Shown here piece by piece: positions 22,317 through 35,588 of a DNA stretch of 60,094 nucleotides. The stretch comes from Lactobacillaceae bacterium (GTDB lineage: Bacteria; Bacillota; Bacilli; Lactobacillales; Lactobacillaceae): positions 70,846-130,939 of the forward strand of contig JAITQG010000072.1 in NCBI GenBank assembly GCA_031289015.1, written 5' to 3'. Below the pieces are notes generated by a model. That model was not told the origin of the DNA, searched no databases, and was given only the letters and a program-made list of their open reading frames with translations. The translations under genes were made by a program, and so were the position numbers. Numbering within the stretch: position 1 is the first letter of the stretch; each line of letters opens with the position of its first letter.

Positions 22317-24821
22317 CTATTCAACCACTAACTCTTTAACTTCAGCCACTTGCTTAGGCTTAACTGTCACGGTAATTTCACCCTTCTTAGCACCGATGGT
22401 TACAATGTCATTGGTGGTAATCTTACCTGCTAACAATTCCTCACTCAAGCGATCTTCAACCTTGTTTTGCAATGCCCGCCGAATTGGTCGTGCCCCGTAT
22501 TCAGGGTCAAAGCCAGCTTCCGCCACCGCATCAATCGCAGCGGCCGTAATCTTAACTTCAAAGCCTTGTTCGGCAATCCGCTTCAAGACTGAATTAGCCA
22601 TCAACTTCACGATTTGGTGCAATTCAGGCTTCGTCAAACTACGGAAGACCACAACTTCATCGATTCGGTTGATAAATTCAGGGCGGAATGAATCCTTCAA
22701 TGCCTTGCGCACTACAGAATTCATGGCATCATAATCCTCGGCCTTATTCTTTGCGCCAAAGCCAACTGACTTTTCATCGCGCAGAATCGTGGCTCCCAAG
22801 TTCGAGGTCATGATAATAATCGTGTTTCTAAAGTCAACTTTGCGACCCTTGGCATCCGTCAAGAACCCATCGTCAAAGACTTGGAGCATCAAATTATAGA
22901 TGTCAGGGTGCGCCTTTTCAGCTTCATCCAACAAGATAACTGAGTACGGATGACGACGCACCTTCTCTGTTAGTTGGCCACCTTCATCATAACCAACATA
23001 ACCTGGCGCTGAACCAATCAAACGACTCGTTGAATATGACTCCATGTACTCTGACATATCCACGCGAATCATGTTATCTTCTGAACCAAACATTGATTCA
23101 GCCAACGCCTTGGCCAATTCAGTCTTACCAGTTCCAGTTGGGCCAAGGAACATAAACGTCCCGATTGGTCGACTTGGATCCTTCAAACCTGAACGTGCTC
23201 GGCGAATTGAACGAGCAATCGCAGAAATCGCTTCATCTTGGCCAATGACCCGCTTGTGCAATTCCTTTTCCAAATTAAGCAAGCGTTCTTGTTCGTTCTT
23301 TTCAAGTTGCGTCAATGGAATCCCCGTTTGATCAGCAATTACTTCGGCAATATCATCAACCGTCACTTCTAAGTCGTATGCAGCCGTACCATCTGGCTTT
23401 TCGCTTAATTGAGCGGCGACAAACTTGTCGAGCTTCTTCTTTTGCGCCATTTCCTTCTTACGGATTTGAGCCGCTAATTCAAAGTCAAGGTTTTCAATGG
23501 CCACGTCTTTTTCAGCACGCAAGGCCGTGAGCTTTTCTTCTAACTTGGCCTTAGGGGTTTGATGCCCAGTTTGATCGATGCGGACCTTAGCTGAAGCCTC
23601 GTCCATCAAATCAATCGCCTTATCTGGCAAGAACCGATCAGTAATGTAGCGCACTGACAACTTAACAGCTTCAACAACGGCTTCATCTGAAATCGAAACT
23701 TGATGATGCGCCTCATAACGCGGCTTCAAGCCCTTCAAAATTTCAATGGCATCGGCTTCGTTTGGTTCATTGACTTGCACTTGGGCAAAACGGCGCTCCA
23801 AGGCTGAGTCAGATTCGATGTACTTCTGATATTCATCTAATGTCGTGGCTCCGATAGTTTGCAATTCACCACGTGCCAAAGCCGGCTTCAAGATGTTAGA
23901 CGCATCAATCGCCCCTTCAGCACCCCCAGCGCCAATCAAAGTATGCAATTCATCGATGAACAAAATCACATTGCCATCGGCTTGAATTTCTTCGATGATT
24001 TTCTTCAAGCGGTCTTCGAATTCACCACGATACTTGGTTCCAGCCACCAATGAGCCCATATCAAGCATCATCAACCGCTTTTGAGCCAAATCTTCAGGTA
24101 CGTCCCCCGCGATAATCTTTTGGGCCAAACCTTCAGCAATCGCCGTCTTACCAACCCCAGGCTCACCAACAAGAACTGGATTGTTCTTAGTCCGGCGTGA
24201 CAAGATTTGAATCACGCGCTTAACTTCACTCGCCCGACCAATCACTGGATCCATTTGTTGATTACGTGCTTGCTCCGTCAAATCACGGGCTAACCCGTCC
24301 AAAGTTGGCGTACCTTCAACTTGCTTTTTAGCATTGGCACCATTGCGTGAATTACGATTGTCAACACGTTGGCGCTCAGTAATCCCTAACTTGCGCAAAA
24401 CTACCCGTCGGAGTTCTTGTGGGTTTGCATCAAGTGACAACAAAATCCGTGATGACAGGATACTCTCATCGGCCAAAAGCGCCATCAAGAGATGTTCCGT
24501 CCCAATCTTGCCGGTATTCATATTGCGCGCTTCAGCAGCCGCTAAATCAAGAATTTCAGCGGCTTTAGGAGAATATGGTAGGTACGTGTCTTGGTTTGCC
24601 CGCCTTAGAGTTCCATAACCCGTGAAGCGTTCGATTTCTTCGCGCACGTCATCGGCAGAAACATTAAATTGTTGCAAAACTTTACTAGCAATCCCATCTT
24701 TTTCAATCGCCAAGGCCAACAAAAGATGCTCAGTCCCCACGGCTTGGTGTTTAAAATATTTAGCTTGTTCTTGGGCCAAAACTAAGACGTTTTTGGCACT
24801 CGGAGTGTATTGATTATCCAT
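22317..24821 (-). CDS. clpC: ATP-dependent Clp protease ATP-binding subunit ClpC
   Basis: This is an 834-residue class I Hsp100 unfoldase that feeds substrates to ClpP. Two N-terminal Clp_N repeats (about 1-150) precede the first AAA+ module with Walker [14 protein letters not shown] and Walker [22 protein letters not shown]-domain coiled segment follows ([19 protein letters not shown]). The second AAA+ module has [16 protein letters not shown] and [14 protein letters not shown]. The tripeptide IGF-type loop (VGFGAKN) required for ClpP docking is recognisable. It is monocistronic here, without ctsR-mcsA-mcsB, and no CtsR box (GGTCAAA repeat) or CIRCE element is visible upstream. The ATG at 24821 is supported by the conserved [13 protein letters not shown] start. 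Confidence 0.97.
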   Translation of the reverse strand: MDNQYTPSAKNVLVLAQEQAKYFKHQAVGTEHLLLALAIEKDGIASKVLQQFNVSADDVREEIERFTGYGTLRRANQDTYLPYSPKAAEILDLAAAEARNMNTGKIGTEHLLMALLADESILSSRILLSLDANPQELRRVVLRKLGITERQRVDNRNSRNGANAKKQVEGTPTLDGLARDLTEQARNQQMDPVIGRASEVKRVIQILSRRTKNNPVLVGEPGVGKTAIAEGLAQKIIAGDVPEDLAQKRLMMLDMGSLVAGTKYRGEFEDRLKKIIEEIQADGNVILFIDELHTLIGAGGAEGAIDASNILKPALARGELQTIGATTLDEYQKYIESDSALERRFAQVQVNEPNEADAIEILKGLKPRYEAHHQVSISDEAVVEAVKLSVRYITDRFLPDKAIDLMDEASAKVRIDQTGHQTPKAKLEEKLTALRAEKDVAIENLDFELAAQIRKKEMAQKKKLDKFVAAQLSEKPDGTAAYDLEVTVDDIAEVIADQTGIPLTQLEKNEQERLLNLEKELHKRVIGQDEAISAIARSIRRARSGLKDPSRPIGTFMFLGPTGTGKTELAKALAESMFGSEDNMIRVDMSEYMESYSTSRLIGSAPGYVGYDEGGQLTEKVRRHPYSVILLDEAEKAHPDIYNLMLQVFDDGFLTDAKGRKVDFRNTIIIMTSNLGATILRDEKSVGFGAKNKAEDYDAMNSVVRKALKDSFRPEFINRIDEVVVFRSLTKPELHQIVKLMANSVLKRIAEQGFEVKITAAAIDAVAEAGFDPEYGARPIRRALQNKVEDRLSEELLAGKITTNDIVTIGAKKGEITVTVKPKQVAEVKELVVE

Positions 24822-24872
24822 AAATGGTCACGCTCACTTTCAGTTGCAAATCACAAAGATTTATTACATTCA

Positions 24873-24902
24873 ATTATAAGGTTTTACGGGTGCATTTACC
24901 AA
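24873..24902 (-). promoter_or_regulatory. Putative promoter of clpC
   Basis: TTGGTA, 18 bp, TATAAT on the minus strand, about 50 bp upstream of the ATG. No heat-shock operator is seen around it. Confidence 0.5.
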
Positions 24903-24965
24903 TAAAACCGCCCGTCAAAAAAATAGACAGAAAAACCACCAAGTTTCCTTGATGGTTAATATCTA

Positions 24966-25039
24966 TGCACCTAGCAGGACTCGAACCTGCAACCTTCTGA
25001 TTCGTAGTCAGACACTCTATCCAATTGCGCTATAGGTGC
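24966..25039 (-). tRNA. tRNA-Arg (anticodon ACG)
   Basis: A 74 nt cloverleaf has acceptor GCACCTA/TAGGTGC with discriminator A. The anticodon stem-loop is CTGAC-TACGAAT-CAG... and the T-arm has GGTTCGAGTCC. CCA is not encoded. First of three tRNA genes spaced 40 and 13 bp apart. Confidence 0.95.
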
Positions 25040-25080
25040 ATTATTACCTAATTGTACAACTTTTCTTACAAAAAGTCATA

Positions 25081-25153
25081 TGCCGACTACTGGATTCGAA
25101 CCAGCGACCCCTTCATTACTAGTGAAGTGCTCTGCCAACTGAGCTAAGTCGGC
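25081..25153 (-). tRNA. tRNA-Thr (anticodon AGT)
   Basis: A 73 nt cloverleaf has acceptor GCCGACT/AGTCGGC, anticodon loop CTAGTAA in a CTTCA/TGAAG stem, T-loop TTCGAATC and discriminator A. CCA is not encoded. Confidence 0.93.
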
Positions 25154-25166
25154 GACATAAGTATAA

Positions 25167-25249
25167 TGCGGATGACAGGAATCGAACCTGCACGCCACTA
25201 GGACACAAGAACCTAAATCTTGCGCGTCTGCCAGTTCCGCCACATCCGC
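25167..25249 (-). tRNA. tRNA-Leu (anticodon TAG)
   Basis: An 83 nt class II tRNA with long variable arm has acceptor GCGGATG/CATCCGC, anticodon loop TTTAGGT in a CAAGA/TCTTG stem and T-loop TTCGATT. CCA is not encoded. Confidence 0.94.
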
Positions 25250-25355
25250 AATGCTTGTTTATTAGATAACATTTCGTTTCTAAACAACTTTTATATAGTA
25301 TCAGTTTAAAGAATTTGTGTCAATAGCTTTCAGCAAAAAACATTGCAACAAAGAT

Positions 25356-25388
25356 AAAAGGCAGCAGACAAATTTGGTCTGCTGCCTT
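25356..25388 (-). terminator. Terminator of serS
   Basis: A perfect AAGGCAGCAGAC / GTCTGCTGCCTT stem is followed by TTTT on the minus strand. Confidence 0.88.
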
Positions 25389-25394
25389 GCTTAA

Positions 25395-26678
25395 TTACAA
25401 AGTATCTTCAGCAACAATCTGATCAGCACCAAAGTAGGGGCGCAAAACTTCAGGGATTGTAACCGTGCCATCTGCATTTTGGTAGTTTTCCAAAATTGCG
25501 GCGACCGTCCGGCCAACCGCCAAACCTGAGCCATTCAAAGTGTGCACAAATTGCAGCTTACCATCTTCATCACGATATTGAATTTGAGCTCGGCGTGCTT
25601 GGAAAGCTTCAGTGTTTGAAACTGAAGAAATTTCACGATACACGTTTTGTTGTGGCATCCAAACTTCAACATCATATGTCTTAGCGGCTGAGAAACCCAT
25701 ATCACCAGTTGATAAGGTGATCACGTGGTATGGCAAATTCAACTTTTGCAAAATGTTTTCTGCATTCGCCGTCATCTTTTCCAATTCCGCATATGATTGT
25801 TCTGGCTTTGCAAACTTAACCATTTCAACCTTGTTAAATTGGTGCATCCGAATCAACCCACGCGTGTCTTTACCAGCCGAACCAGCTTCTTGGCGGAATG
25901 AAGGTGACACGGCCGTAATTGAAATTGGCAACTTTTCAGCTGGAATAACTTCTTCACGGTAATAATTCGTCAATGGGACTTCCGCCGTTGGAATCAACGT
26001 CATATCGTCGTTCGTCCCAACCCGGTAAGCATCATCCATGAATTTAGGATATTGCCCCGTCCCAAACATCGCCAAATCCTTGACCAAGTATGGTGTGATC
26101 ATTTCCTTGTAGCCTTCTTTTTGGTGTTCATCGAGCATGAAGTTATAAACTGCCCGTTCCAAGCGCGCACCTTGGCCAACGTAATACACAAAGCGAGCAC
26201 CTGATACCTTAGCACCACGTTCCCAATCCAAAATCCCCAAATCCTCACCAATCTCATAGTGGGCCTTAGGAGTAAATGGCAATTCAGTAATGTCACCCCA
26301 AACGCGTTCTTCACGGTTAGCGGCTTCATCTGGGCCAACCGGAATACCTGGATTAGGCAAGTTTGGGAAATGTAAGGCCCGAGCTTGCAGTGCTTCATCA
26401 ACCAAAGCAACTTGTTCATCTAATTCTTTGATTTTGGCAGAAACAGCTTGCATCTCAGCAATTACGTCAGAAGCATCCTCTTTAGCACGCTTCTTTAACC
26501 CGATTTCATCAGAGACCGTATTGCGACGAGCCTTCAATTCTTCAGTTTGTACGAGCAATTCACGACGCTTCACATCATCAGCCAAAAAGGCGTCGATTTC
26601 AGTTGCATCAACCCCACGAGTAGCTAAACGTTCTTTCACTTCATCCGCATGGGCACGGACATACTTCAAATCTAACAC
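25395..26678 (-). CDS. serS: Serine--tRNA ligase
   Basis: This 427-residue class II synthetase charges tRNA-Ser. The N-terminal long coiled-coil arm (about 25-105) binds the tRNA. The catalytic core shows motif 2 [22 protein letters not shown] and motif 3 [18 protein letters not shown]. It follows the deoxynucleoside kinase by 32 bp with no promoter or T-box leader visible between them, so co-transcription is likely. Confidence 0.98.
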   Translation of the reverse strand: MLDLKYVRAHADEVKERLATRGVDATEIDAFLADDVKRRELLVQTEELKARRNTVSDEIGLKKRAKEDASDVIAEMQAVSAKIKELDEQVALVDEALQARALHFPNLPNPGIPVGPDEAANREERVWGDITELPFTPKAHYEIGEDLGILDWERGAKVSGARFVYYVGQGARLERAVYNFMLDEHQKEGYKEMITPYLVKDLAMFGTGQYPKFMDDAYRVGTNDDMTLIPTAEVPLTNYYREEVIPAEKLPISITAVSPSFRQEAGSAGKDTRGLIRMHQFNKVEMVKFAKPEQSYAELEKMTANAENILQKLNLPYHVITLSTGDMGFSAAKTYDVEVWMPQQNVYREISSVSNTEAFQARRAQIQYRDEDGKLQFVHTLNGSGLAVGRTVAAILENYQNADGTVTIPEVLRPYFGADQIVAEDTL

Positions 26679-26710
26679 GGCAATTCTCCTTATACGGGCA
26701 GGTCAGCGGC

Positions 26711-27358
26711 TTATTTCAACCCCAGTTCGCTAACTTTGGCATCAATTTGGGCAATAACAGCTTTCAAATCAGCTGGATTATTTACAAAATCATATTTATC
26801 GCCATCAATCGCTAACTTTGGTGAGGCGCTATATTGCTCAAACCATGCAGTGTAGCGCTTATTAAGTTCCTGATAGTAATTATACAACGATGGATCGGTT
26901 TCCACTTGTTCATAATCACGGCCACGCGCTTGAATCCGCGCCAACATGGTATCAAATGAAACATGAATATACAGTAACAAGTCTGGCGTTTTTACAATTG
27001 CTTCATCCGTGAAATCGATTTGTTCCATCATATTGTGTAACAAATCACCGTAAATTTGCACTTCGGTTTGCGTAGCGCGTTGTAAATCAGCATTTAATTG
27101 AAATAACAACAAGTCTTCATAAATTGAACGGTCAATGACATTCAAGGCACTTCCCTGGGCATCCTTGATGTTATCTAAACGCTTATTTAAAAAATAATTT
27201 TGCAATAAGAAAGCGTATTTTTGCGGGTTTTCATAAAACAGCGGCAAAATTGGGTTATCGTCGACACTTTCATAGAATGCTTCTGTTCCAAAATGCTTTG
27301 CTAAAACACCGGTCAAACTAGTTTTTCCAGCCCCGATTGTTCCTGAAAGTACAATCAT
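26711..27358 (-). CDS. Deoxynucleoside kinase (dGK/dAK type)
   Basis: This 215-residue kinase phosphorylates deoxynucleosides in the salvage pathway. The P-loop is SGTIGAGKTSLTG at the very N-terminus. The substrate-binding FYESVDDNPILPLFY, the DRSIYEDLLLF (DRS-type) motif and the lid ARGRDYEQVETD are all present. In related Lactobacillus species such enzymes form a dGK/dAK heterodimer from two adjacent genes; only one copy is here, so specificity is left open. It precedes serS, an arrangement suggesting a shared transcript. Confidence 0.9.
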   Translation of the reverse strand: MIVLSGTIGAGKTSLTGVLAKHFGTEAFYESVDDNPILPLFYENPQKYAFLLQNYFLNKRLDNIKDAQGSALNVIDRSIYEDLLLFQLNADLQRATQTEVQIYGDLLHNMMEQIDFTDEAIVKTPDLLLYIHVSFDTMLARIQARGRDYEQVETDPSLYNYYQELNKRYTAWFEQYSASPKLAIDGDKYDFVNNPADLKAVIAQIDAKVSELGLK

Positions 27359-27477
27359 TACTCACTATCTCCAAGTCTCTTTTTCTCTTAACTATATTAT
27401 CAAAATTCAGCGCTATATGCTAATGGAAAATCACAATGCTTACTTTTTGTGTGATTGTATTTTTATCGTGGGTTTGC

Positions 27478-27496
27478 TTAGCCGTGAAACGGCTAA
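27478..27496. repeat. 19 bp interspersed palindrome, copy 1
   Basis: TTAGCCGTGAAACGGCTAA lies downstream of atpC. An exact inverted copy is at 37782-37800. The arms TTAGCCGT/ACGGCTAA form a hairpin with a 3-4 nt loop. Confidence 0.8.
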
Positions 27497-27517
27497 ACAA
27501 CCAAACTCCAAGAAACC

Positions 27518-27547
27518 AAAAAACGACAAGAGTCAAAACTCTCGTCG
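27518..27547 (-). terminator. Terminator of the atp operon
   Basis: CGACGAGAGT and ACTCTTGTCG (one wobble) on the minus strand are followed by six T, 20 bp after atpC. Confidence 0.85.
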
Positions 27548-27568
27548 TCTATTTGGTTTGATGCAAAA

Positions 27569-28000
27569 TTACTTACCATCAGCCACATGAATCCGATTAA
27601 CCGCACGGCGCAAAGCAACCTGCAACCGATCCATATCATGGTCTTGTGCATCAACGTCAGTCTGAGCTTCCCGCAAACGGCGCTCGGCACGTTGACGAGC
27701 AGATTCAGCCCGACGCAAATCAATTTGATCAGCCAACTCAGCCGAATCACCAACAATCGTTAATTTGTTGTCAGAAAACTCAGCAAATCCGCCATTAATT
27801 GCGAGGCTCTTTTTAAGATCATTAGCACTATCAATAACCCGAGCTTCATCAATTCGTAACGCTGAAATAATTGGCACGTGATTCGCCATGACCCCAACTT
27901 CACCGCTCGTTGTGTTTAAAACAACCAGGGTCGCCGTGTCATATTCGTATACAATGCCATCCGGTGTCACAACTGACACCGCAAAATTGTGTTCACTCAT
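27569..28000 (-). CDS. atpC: ATP synthase F1 subunit epsilon
   Basis: This 143-residue subunit sits in the central stalk and can inhibit ATP hydrolysis. The N-terminal beta-sandwich reads FAVSVVTPDGIVYEYD, then TTSGEVGVMANHVPIISAL. The C-terminal helical hairpin (ESARQRAERRLREAQ) is complete. It is the last gene of the operon, 16 bp after atpD. Confidence 0.96.
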   Translation of the reverse strand: MSEHNFAVSVVTPDGIVYEYDTATLVVLNTTSGEVGVMANHVPIISALRIDEARVIDSANDLKKSLAINGGFAEFSDNKLTIVGDSAELADQIDLRRAESARQRAERRLREAQTDVDAQDHDMDRLQVALRRAVNRIHVADGK

Positions 28001-28016
28001 GACAACACCTCATTCA

Positions 28017-29429
<1,413 letters not shown>

Positions 29430-29462
29430 TTAATTAAACATTTAATAGTGAGGCTGTCTGGT

Positions 29463-30347
29463 TTAATCCAGGGCAGCCATACCACCTGTGATTTCTGTAA
29501 TTTCTGTCGTAATTGCACTTTGACGCGCACGATTGAATTGCAAGTTTAACTTGTCAATTACTTCCTTCGCGTTATCCGTTGCTGAACGCATGGCTGTTGA
29601 AGACGCTGAATGTTCAGCCGTCTTAGCATCCAAAATTGCGCTGTAAACCAAGCTTTGGGCATATTGGGGTAAGACTACCGCCAAGATGTCCTCGACTGAA
29701 GGCTCCATCTCATATTCAGCCTTGATGGCCTTCTTAGTGATGGGTTCTTCAGCTTCGGTTTGGGCTACAACTGGCAATAATTGCTCAGCGCGGAATTCGT
29801 TTAAGATACGTGAGGCAAAGTGGTTATACACAACTGTCACTTCATCAAAGATTTCGTTGTCATACATTTGCACAACGGTTCTAACAACTTCACGTACATC
29901 ATTGTACGTTGGTACGTCAGGTACACCGCGGTGCTCAAAGACAATATTAAATCCTTGCTTCCTAAAGAAATCAGCCCCGTTACCACCAACAGCCATAATA
30001 ACTACGTCGTCAACTGACAAGTTACGTTCTGCGATGATTGCGAGCAATTCCTTAAAGATAGTTGCATTATAACCGCCGACCAGACCACGATCTGAAGTGA
30101 TGACCAAGAAGCCAACCTTCTTCACCGGGCGTTGATTTAACAACGTCCCCTCTACGCTAGGTAGATTTGCTGAGGCCATATGCGCCACTACTTCGTGCAA
30201 GCTATTAGCATACACGCTGTATGAATTACCGTGGCGTTGAATTTGACTCAGTTTTGAGGTAGAAACCATTTGCATGGCAGATGTGATTTGACGCGTCTTT
30301 TTGGTTGAGGCAATACGGCGTTTGATATCTTGCAAAGAAGCTGCCAT
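29463..30347 (-). CDS. atpG: ATP synthase F1 subunit gamma
   Basis: This 294-residue rotor shaft has the long N-terminal helix ([20 protein letters not shown]) and the conserved C-terminal helix ending [19 protein letters not shown]. The Rossmann-like middle ([19 protein letters not shown]) is typical. It lies 16 bp from atpA upstream and 48 bp from atpD downstream. Confidence 0.98.
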   Translation of the reverse strand: MAASLQDIKRRIASTKKTRQITSAMQMVSTSKLSQIQRHGNSYSVYANSLHEVVAHMASANLPSVEGTLLNQRPVKKVGFLVITSDRGLVGGYNATIFKELLAIIAERNLSVDDVVIMAVGGNGADFFRKQGFNIVFEHRGVPDVPTYNDVREVVRTVVQMYDNEIFDEVTVVYNHFASRILNEFRAEQLLPVVAQTEAEEPITKKAIKAEYEMEPSVEDILAVVLPQYAQSLVYSAILDAKTAEHSASSTAMRSATDNAKEVIDKLNLQFNRARQSAITTEITEITGGMAALD

Positions 30348-30363
30348 TGCACCCCTCCTCTAC

Positions 30364-31923
<1,560 letters not shown>

Positions 31924-31930
31924 TTAGTGC

Positions 31931-32473
31931 TTAGCGGACGATACTTTGACGAATAGCTTCCAATTTGGTTGCTAATGACCCGTCCACGATTTGGTTGTTG
32001 GCATGAATAATCACCCCACCAATCAATGATTCATCGACATTTTGATTCAATTCAACCGCATTTGCATTAAAGCGCTTTGCAATTGAAGTAGCCAAACGTG
32101 AAGCTTGATCAGCATCCAATGGTACGGCGGTTGTGACATAAGCCACAATCCGACCATCAGCTTGATCGACTAATTGCGTGTAAGCATCAATAATCTTCGT
32201 CAAGATATTGAAACGGCGATAATCATACGTCATTTCAATCAAATTCTTAACTAGTTGTGATGCTTGGTCAGTAATCGTCTTCAACAAGGCTTGTTTATCT
32301 GAATCTGCAATCCCAGCAGAATCAATTGTTTTTACCAAATCAGGATTTTCTTGTAACACTTTTTTCAATTCGACTAATTCAGCCAAAGTTGTTGTATCAC
32401 TGTTTTGGTCATGGGTTAATTCGAACAAAGCAACGGCATACCGCTTCGCAATGGTTGCAGTATCGTTTGCCAT
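31931..32473 (-). CDS. atpH: ATP synthase F1 subunit delta
   Basis: This 180-residue peripheral stalk cap has the N-terminal six-helix domain (AKRYAVALFELTHDQN) and the C-terminal VTTAVPLDADQASRLATSIAKRF with DESLIGGVIIHANNQIVDGSL, all family landmarks. Its ATG shares the last A of the atpF stop (TAATG), indicating translational coupling. Confidence 0.97.
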   Translation of the reverse strand: MANDTATIAKRYAVALFELTHDQNSDTTTLAELVELKKVLQENPDLVKTIDSAGIADSDKQALLKTITDQASQLVKNLIEMTYDYRRFNILTKIIDAYTQLVDQADGRIVAYVTTAVPLDADQASRLATSIAKRFNANAVELNQNVDESLIGGVIIHANNQIVDGSLATKLEAIRQSIVR

Positions 32474-32988
32474 TACTTGTCTCCTAACCCTTCGATGTAG
32501 GCATCAATTAAGGCCTTTTGATCGTCTAACTTCAGTTCTTTTTGAATAATCTTTTGTGCAATTGAAACTGACATTTCAGCAACTTCATTTTTTACAGCTT
32601 GCATTGCTTCAGTACGCTCTTGTTCGATTTGAACCTTCGCTTGCGTCTTCAATGAATCAGCCGTGGCCGTAGCGTCCGTGATAATTTGTTCACGTTGCTT
32701 GGCTCCAGCGTCTTTTGCATCCGTAATAATTGAATTTGCTTCTCCGCGTGCAGCTTGTAATTGACTTTGACGTTGGCTAGCAAGCTCTTGAGCTTCTACC
32801 CGTGATGTCTCGGCCGTATCCAAGTCGTTGGCGATTTTATCAGCTCGTTCTTGCATCATCTTTGTCACAGGACCCCAAGCGAATTTCTTGATGAAATACA
32901 TCAAGACAACGAATGAACCTAGTACAAAGACGAAATTACCCAAAGCCAACTGATCACTGGCACCAACCAGTAAAATACCATTTAACAT
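32473..32988 (-). CDS. atpF: ATP synthase Fo subunit b
   Basis: This 171-residue stator has one N-terminal membrane helix (LGNFVFVLGSFVVLMYFIKKFAW) followed by a long charged coiled coil. It dimerises and links a to delta. The ATG at 32988 has GAGGAG eight bases upstream. It overlaps atpH by one base. Confidence 0.95.
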   Translation of the reverse strand: MLNGILLVGASDQLALGNFVFVLGSFVVLMYFIKKFAWGPVTKMMQERADKIANDLDTAETSRVEAQELASQRQSQLQAARGEANSIITDAKDAGAKQREQIITDATATADSLKTQAKVQIEQERTEAMQAVKNEVAEMSVSIAQKIIQKELKLDDQKALIDAYIEGLGDK

Positions 32989-33018
32989 GTCGTTGGCTCC
33001 TCTTTATCTGTGCGTGGC

Positions 33019-33273
<255 letters not shown>

Positions 33274-33285
33274 TTAAAAATAATT

Positions 33286-34005
33286 TTATTCGGCAATAGT
33301 TTTTTCACTTATGTAAACATTCATAAGAGTTACGAATACATAGGCTTGTACTGCGCCGATAAACAATGAGAAGCCTTGCCAAATCATTGACAAGAAGAAT
33401 GCAGGGACGGTTTGCCAACCGAATGAACCACCTGGCAAGCCGAAACCGGCAATAAGCATCAATAGCATTTCGCCAGCCATGATGTTTCCAAACAAACGCA
33501 TGCTGAGCGTTAAGAAACTCGTGAACTGTTCCATGATATTGATTGGTAACAACAAAGTATAAGGCGTTAAGTAGACATTTTTGAAATATCCCTTAAACCC
33601 AAGCTTAGCAACCCCAAGCATGTGCCCCAGGCCAATTGCAACCAAGCCCAACGTCATCGTCACTAACAAATTAGCTGTCGCACTCTTTAAGAATGTAACG
33701 CCGCCGACTTCAACTTGAAGGGCTAGACCTAATTGGTTTGAGACGAAGATGAAAAGGAACATAACGAATGCAAATAATTTCACTTCTGTTCCTGTTGCGT
33801 TCGGAAGCGAACTTTCGACAATGCCATTAACAAAATCGATCATCCACTCGAGAATATTCTGCTTACCCTTAGGCCGCATTTGCAGATTGCGGGACAAGAA
33901 GAACACTAATAGGAAAACAAGTATGGCTGCAACCAAGGTTGAAATAACCACTGGCCAGTCGAAAGTCAACATCCCGATTGAGAATGTTGAAGACTTTTCA
34001 TCCAC
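33286..34005 (-). CDS. atpB: ATP synthase Fo subunit a
   Basis: This 239-residue channel subunit has several membrane helices. The essential Arg is in LTLSMRLFGNIMAGEMLL, and the last helix has FSLFIGAVQAYVFVTLMNVYIS. I place the start at the GTG 34005 (VDEKSSTFSIG), six bases after GAGGTG; the longer in-frame extension to 34113 runs through a leader hairpin and is not family-like. No atpI precedes it. Confidence 0.92.
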   Translation of the reverse strand: MDEKSSTFSIGMLTFDWPVVISTLVAAILVFLLVFFLSRNLQMRPKGKQNILEWMIDFVNGIVESSLPNATGTEVKLFAFVMFLFIFVSNQLGLALQVEVGGVTFLKSATANLLVTMTLGLVAIGLGHMLGVAKLGFKGYFKNVYLTPYTLLLPINIMEQFTSFLTLSMRLFGNIMAGEMLLMLIAGFGLPGGSFGWQTVPAFFLSMIWQGFSLFIGAVQAYVFVTLMNVYISEKTIAE

Positions 34006-34044
34006 AGAGCTCACCTCTTTCCTTTCTATAATGTTGACCATGCA

Positions 34045-34068
34045 AAAAAGCGGCTTACACCACTTTTT
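34045..34068 (-). promoter_or_regulatory. Terminator-like hairpin in the atp operon leader
   Basis: AAAAAGTGG and CCGCTTTTT form a 9 bp stem with a 6 nt loop, followed by T residues. It lies between the putative promoter (34083-34110) and the atpB start, so it could act as an attenuator. Confidence 0.5.
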
Positions 34069-34082
34069 ACATTTACCCTTAA

Positions 34083-34110
34083 AGTTTACTCTTATCCAAA
34101 AAAAAATCAA
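34083..34110 (-). promoter_or_regulatory. Putative promoter of the atp operon
   Basis: TTGATT, 16 bp (containing a nine-T run), TAAACT on the minus strand, about 80 bp upstream of the atpB GTG. Confidence 0.45.
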
Positions 34111-34159
34111 CAAATTTAATGTAATTTGTTTACATTATCTTCACTATTTAAAAGTAACT

Positions 34160-34191
34160 AAAAACCCCGCTATAACAACACTAGCGGGGTT
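34160..34191 (-). terminator. Terminator of the uraA pair
   Basis: AACCCCGCTA and TAGCGGGGTT form a perfect 10 bp stem followed by TTT. The opposite strand also has a loose T-run, but no plus-strand gene ends here. Confidence 0.85.
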
Positions 34192-34210
34192 ATCAATTTT
34201 TAAAAATCCA

Positions 34211-35491
34211 CTATTTGGTACCGTTTTCTTTTGGCAAAATTAGGTTCAAGCCAATTCCCAAAACGGTCGCAATTGCAACTCCGGAAAACTGCACAATGTT
34301 ATCGCCAGTTCCGACCTGCAAATAAGCATTGCCAATTCCGATAACAAGGACCGAAGATGCGATCATTAAATTGCGTTTTAAGTTGAAATCGATATTGTTT
34401 TCAACGACAATTCGCAACCCTGACGCAGCAATAACTCCAAACAACAAGAATGAAACGCCACCAGTGACTGCCCCTGGGATTGAAGAAATCAAAGCTGACA
34501 ACTTGCCGACAAATGAGAACAGGATGGCAAAGACGGCAGCCCCAATCAATACGTAGACTGAGTGCACCTTGGTGATCGCCATAACGCCGATGTTTTCACC
34601 ATACGACGTCACAGATGGTCCACCAACCATACCAGCAAACAATGAGGCAGCTCCATCACCAGCCAACGTCCGCTTCAACCCTGGGTTCTTAAAGTAATCA
34701 CGATCCGTCAATTCACCCAACACCATCAAGTGACCCAAATGTTCCGTAATGGTCACTAAGGCCAATGGCGCCATGACAATGATCGCGCCCCAATGCATGA
34801 TTGGTTGATATTCAACGAAGGGAATTTCAAACTTAGGCAATGCAAACCAAGCTGCATCGGCCACTGGTTTCAAATCAACCAAGCCAAACGCAATCCCTAA
34901 GATGTACCCTGACACAATTCCTAGCAAAATTGGAATCATGCCCAGGTAGCCTTTCAAATACATGTTGTAAAAAATCGTCAAGCCCAACGTCAACATGGCC
35001 ACGATAAAGACCCGCAAATCATATTTACCGTTCAACAAGGTAGCCGATGAAGCAGCCGATGATGATAATGACAATCCGATGACCATCACGATTGGTCCCA
35101 CCACGATAGGTGGCAAAATCTTTTCAATCCATGCTGAACCAAACAAAGCCACCAAGCCAGCAACCAATAGATAAATAATACCAACTGAAATAACTCCGGT
35201 TGCAACGCCTGGATAGCCGGTTGTCTTCATTAATGCCGTCATTGGAATGATGAAGGCAAATGATGAACCCATGTACGCTGGAATTTGCTTACGCGTAATC
35301 AAGATGTGCAACAAAGTTCCAACCCCGGAACTAAACAACGCAATCCCTGGATTCAAACCAACCAACAATGGCACCAACACTGTGGCCCCAAACATTGAAA
35401 ACATGTGTTGCAATGACAACCCAATCCACTGGAAGAATTTAGGTTTGTCTTGGACGTCTAAAATTGCGCCCGTTTTTATATTCCCTGCCAT
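34211..35491 (-). CDS. uraA: Uracil permease (NCS2 family), copy 1
   Basis: This is a 426-residue, roughly 14-helix uracil:proton symporter. NCS2 landmarks are GLSLQHMFSMFGATVLVPLLVGL, AYMGSSFAFIIPM, the substrate-site Glu in TITEHLGHLMVLGEL and the NIGVMAITKVHSVYV segment with Gly-rich GDGAASLFAGMVGGPSVTSYGEN. It is 97 bp downstream of a second, highly similar permease and shares the terminator at 34160. The proximity to upp supports uracil as substrate, though xanthine/uracil discrimination from sequence is not absolute. Confidence 0.9.
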   Translation of the reverse strand: MAGNIKTGAILDVQDKPKFFQWIGLSLQHMFSMFGATVLVPLLVGLNPGIALFSSGVGTLLHILITRKQIPAYMGSSFAFIIPMTALMKTTGYPGVATGVISVGIIYLLVAGLVALFGSAWIEKILPPIVVGPIVMVIGLSLSSSAASSATLLNGKYDLRVFIVAMLTLGLTIFYNMYLKGYLGMIPILLGIVSGYILGIAFGLVDLKPVADAAWFALPKFEIPFVEYQPIMHWGAIIVMAPLALVTITEHLGHLMVLGELTDRDYFKNPGLKRTLAGDGAASLFAGMVGGPSVTSYGENIGVMAITKVHSVYVLIGAAVFAILFSFVGKLSALISSIPGAVTGGVSFLLFGVIAASGLRIVVENNIDFNLKRNLMIASSVLVIGIGNAYLQVGTGDNIVQFSGVAIATVLGIGLNLILPKENGTK

Positions 35492-35588
35492 TCGTACTAC
35501 TCCATTTCTTTTATCGCTCGTTATTTACACAGTAAGAGCATTATACGTTCTTATAACCGTATCTGACAACAATATTGAGCCAAAGCGT

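Noticed and set aside
24822-24965. Possible CtsR operator upstream of clpC
   Set aside because: No tandem GGTCAAA heptads or CIRCE element found on inspection.
26679-26710. T-box leader for serS
   Set aside because: Only 32 bp separate it from the upstream kinase gene; no room for a T-box.
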